DNA from: an uncultured Subdoligranulum sp.
GTDB taxonomy: Bacteria > Bacillota_A > Clostridia > Oscillospirales > Ruminococcaceae
NCBI GenBank assembly: GCA_900772715.1
Contig: CAAGRN010000198.1
Location: 1-6,973, forward strand
DNA: 6,973 bases
Direction of reading: 5' to 3'
In this document: positions 6,027 to 6,973 of the stretch, one piece after another
How positions within the stretch are numbered: the first letter of the stretch is position 1
How the letters are laid out: the number at the start of each line of letters is the position of its first letter
The notes under the pieces: generated by a model
Databases searched by the model: none
Told to the model about the DNA's origin: nothing
The model's input: the letters and a program-made list of their open reading frames with translations, nothing else
Program-made: the position numbers and the translations under genes

Positions 6027-6973
6027 ATGCAGAATAAGCCGGATTTCAAGCGGGAGCTTCGCTGCCTTGCGTGGGGACTTTTGGCGGCAGCGCTGGCGGT
6101 GCTGGCGTGCTGCTGGACGGGATACGATTTGACCGACCGCTTCAGTGAGCTGGCGACCTATACCCTGATCAACGATGACTACACCCAATATGCCGACCTG
6201 ACCGAGCAGGGCTTGACCCAGCTGGTGCCGGTGCCGGCGGGCGAGCCGGTGTACGGCGTGCGCCTAAAATTTGACACCCACGACACCGCCTACCCGGCGG
6301 GCGAGGTGCGGGTGGAGCTGCTGACGCAAGCCGGGCAGAGCTTGGGCGCTGTGCGGCGGGACTACCGCGACATTATCGGAGATGTGTTTGTGGCGTTCCC
6401 CCTGGAGGATGCCTATATCCCGGCGGCGGACGAAACGCTGACGGTGCGTATCACCGCCACCCAGCCGTGGCCGGGCGTTGTCAGCCTGTGGTGCAGCGCC
6501 GAAGAAAAGGACGGTATGCCGCTGTACAGCGGGGATACCGCCGTGGGCGCTACGCTGGCAGTGCAGCAGATTACCGCCTACGCCGGGCAGTGGCCGATGC
6601 GCAAAGCCCTGCAGCTGGCACTGCCGCTGGGGTTGGGCGCGTTTTTGGCGGCGTGGCTGCTCAAACGGCGCGCGGCGCTTTCGTGGGTCACGGCGGCGGT
6701 CGCCCTGTGTCTGGGCTGCGCCTTTGTGCAGGTCACCCCGGCGCTGACCGCGCCCGACGAGTACACCCACCTTGCCGTCTGTTACGAAAAAGCCAGCCGC
6801 CTGTCCGCCCAGCCCACCCAAGGGGAGGACGGCAAGCTGCTTCTGCGCGAATGCGATGCGCCGTATTTCGGCACCAAGACCGGAAAAATCGGCGTGCTGG
6901 CGTACAAACAGGCGGACACCGCCCGCCGCACCCAGCCCGGCAGCCCCAATGTGACCACCGTCACCGGTGCGCC
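6027..6973 (+). CDS. DUF2142-like polytopic membrane protein, N-terminal part; 3' end outside the window
   Basis: The frame is open from ATG 6027 to the edge (315 codons). A G-run (6016-6020) lies 6 nt upstream. Predicted layout: membrane segment 1 at about 12-32 (rich in Leu, Ala and Cys), then a mostly polar region of about 155 residues (34-190), likely outside the cell and with several beta-like alternating stretches. Segment 2 follows at about 194-212, then KRR, then segment 3 at about 218-236. Right after it comes TPALTAPDEYTHL (237-249). A PDE..H motif after a membrane segment is characteristic of DUF2142 proteins, a family with a glycosyltransferase-like (GT-C) fold usually found near cell-surface polysaccharide genes. 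The role here (surface glycan or polymer assembly) is inferred from family only. The missing part should hold the remaining membrane segments. A different GT-C-like family is possible. Confidence 0.75.
   Translation, partial: MQNKPDFKRELRCLAWGLLAAALAVLACCWTGYDLTDRFSELATYTLINDDYTQYADLTEQGLTQLVPVPAGEPVYGVRLKFDTHDTAYPAGEVRVELLTQAGQSLGAVRRDYRDIIGDVFVAFPLEDAYIPAADETLTVRITATQPWPGVVSLWCSAEEKDGMPLYSGDTAVGATLAVQQITAYAGQWPMRKALQLALPLGLGAFLAAWLLKRRAALSWVTAAVALCLGCAFVQVTPALTAPDEYTHLAVCYEKASRLSAQPTQGEDGKLLLRECDAPYFGTKTGKIGVLAYKQADTARRTQPGSPNVTTVTGA

Noticed and set aside
5817..6188. Minus-strand frame of 123 codons between the zinc-ribbon and membrane genes
   Set aside because: It runs through the terminator and promoter and overlaps both genes, with no ribosome binding site or recognisable domain.
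6264..6821. 185-codon minus-strand frame inside the DUF2142-like gene
   Set aside because: It is antisense to a coherent membrane protein with a PDE..H motif; it is Arg/Gly/Gln-rich and lacks domains.

Overview
The window looks like a high-GC Gram-positive anaerobe of the Clostridia, most likely an Oscillospiraceae/Ruminococcaceae gut bacterium of the Faecalibacterium-Gemmiger-Subdoligranulum kind. This rests on a pyruvate formate-lyase system, a small SigH-like sigma factor, a CxxC-x17-CxxC zinc-ribbon protein, G-rich Shine-Dalgarno sequences and strong C/G third-position bias. Genus placement is an inference. All recognisable genes lie on the + strand.

Layout: 1-513 is the C-terminal part of enolase. 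514-1455 has no gene. Most of it (about 511-1251) is a dense array of non-coding palindromic repeats, and its last 200 bases are the upstream region of pflB. 1456-3708 is pflB, pyruvate formate-lyase. 3709-3988 is a gap holding two more hairpins of the same repeat family. 3989-4753 is pflA, the radical-SAM activase of PflB, followed by a strong rho-independent terminator. 4891-5439 is a 182-residue SigH-like sigma factor with a near-consensus promoter. 5581-5859 is a 92-residue double zinc-ribbon protein with its own terminator. From 6027 to the window edge runs the N-terminal part of a membrane protein that resembles the DUF2142 family.

Metabolically, enolase makes phosphoenolpyruvate. PflB, after PflA installs a glycyl radical, splits the pyruvate derived from it into formate and acetyl-CoA. 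The left half is therefore lower glycolysis feeding mixed-acid fermentation. The sigma factor, zinc-ribbon protein and membrane protein each appear to be separate transcription units.

The most unusual content is the repeat system. Eleven hairpins share a GTAG tetranucleotide at the foot and an arm length of about 9 nt, but their stem sequences differ from copy to copy while pairing is preserved. Most form outward-facing inverted pairs, as in the BIMEs built from REP sequences. The main array is bracketed by a second hairpin type with a GGAG foot, in inverted orientation. Outside each bracket lies a 7-nt-period tandem tract. The left tract begins exactly at the enolase stop codon. No transposase gene lies in the window.
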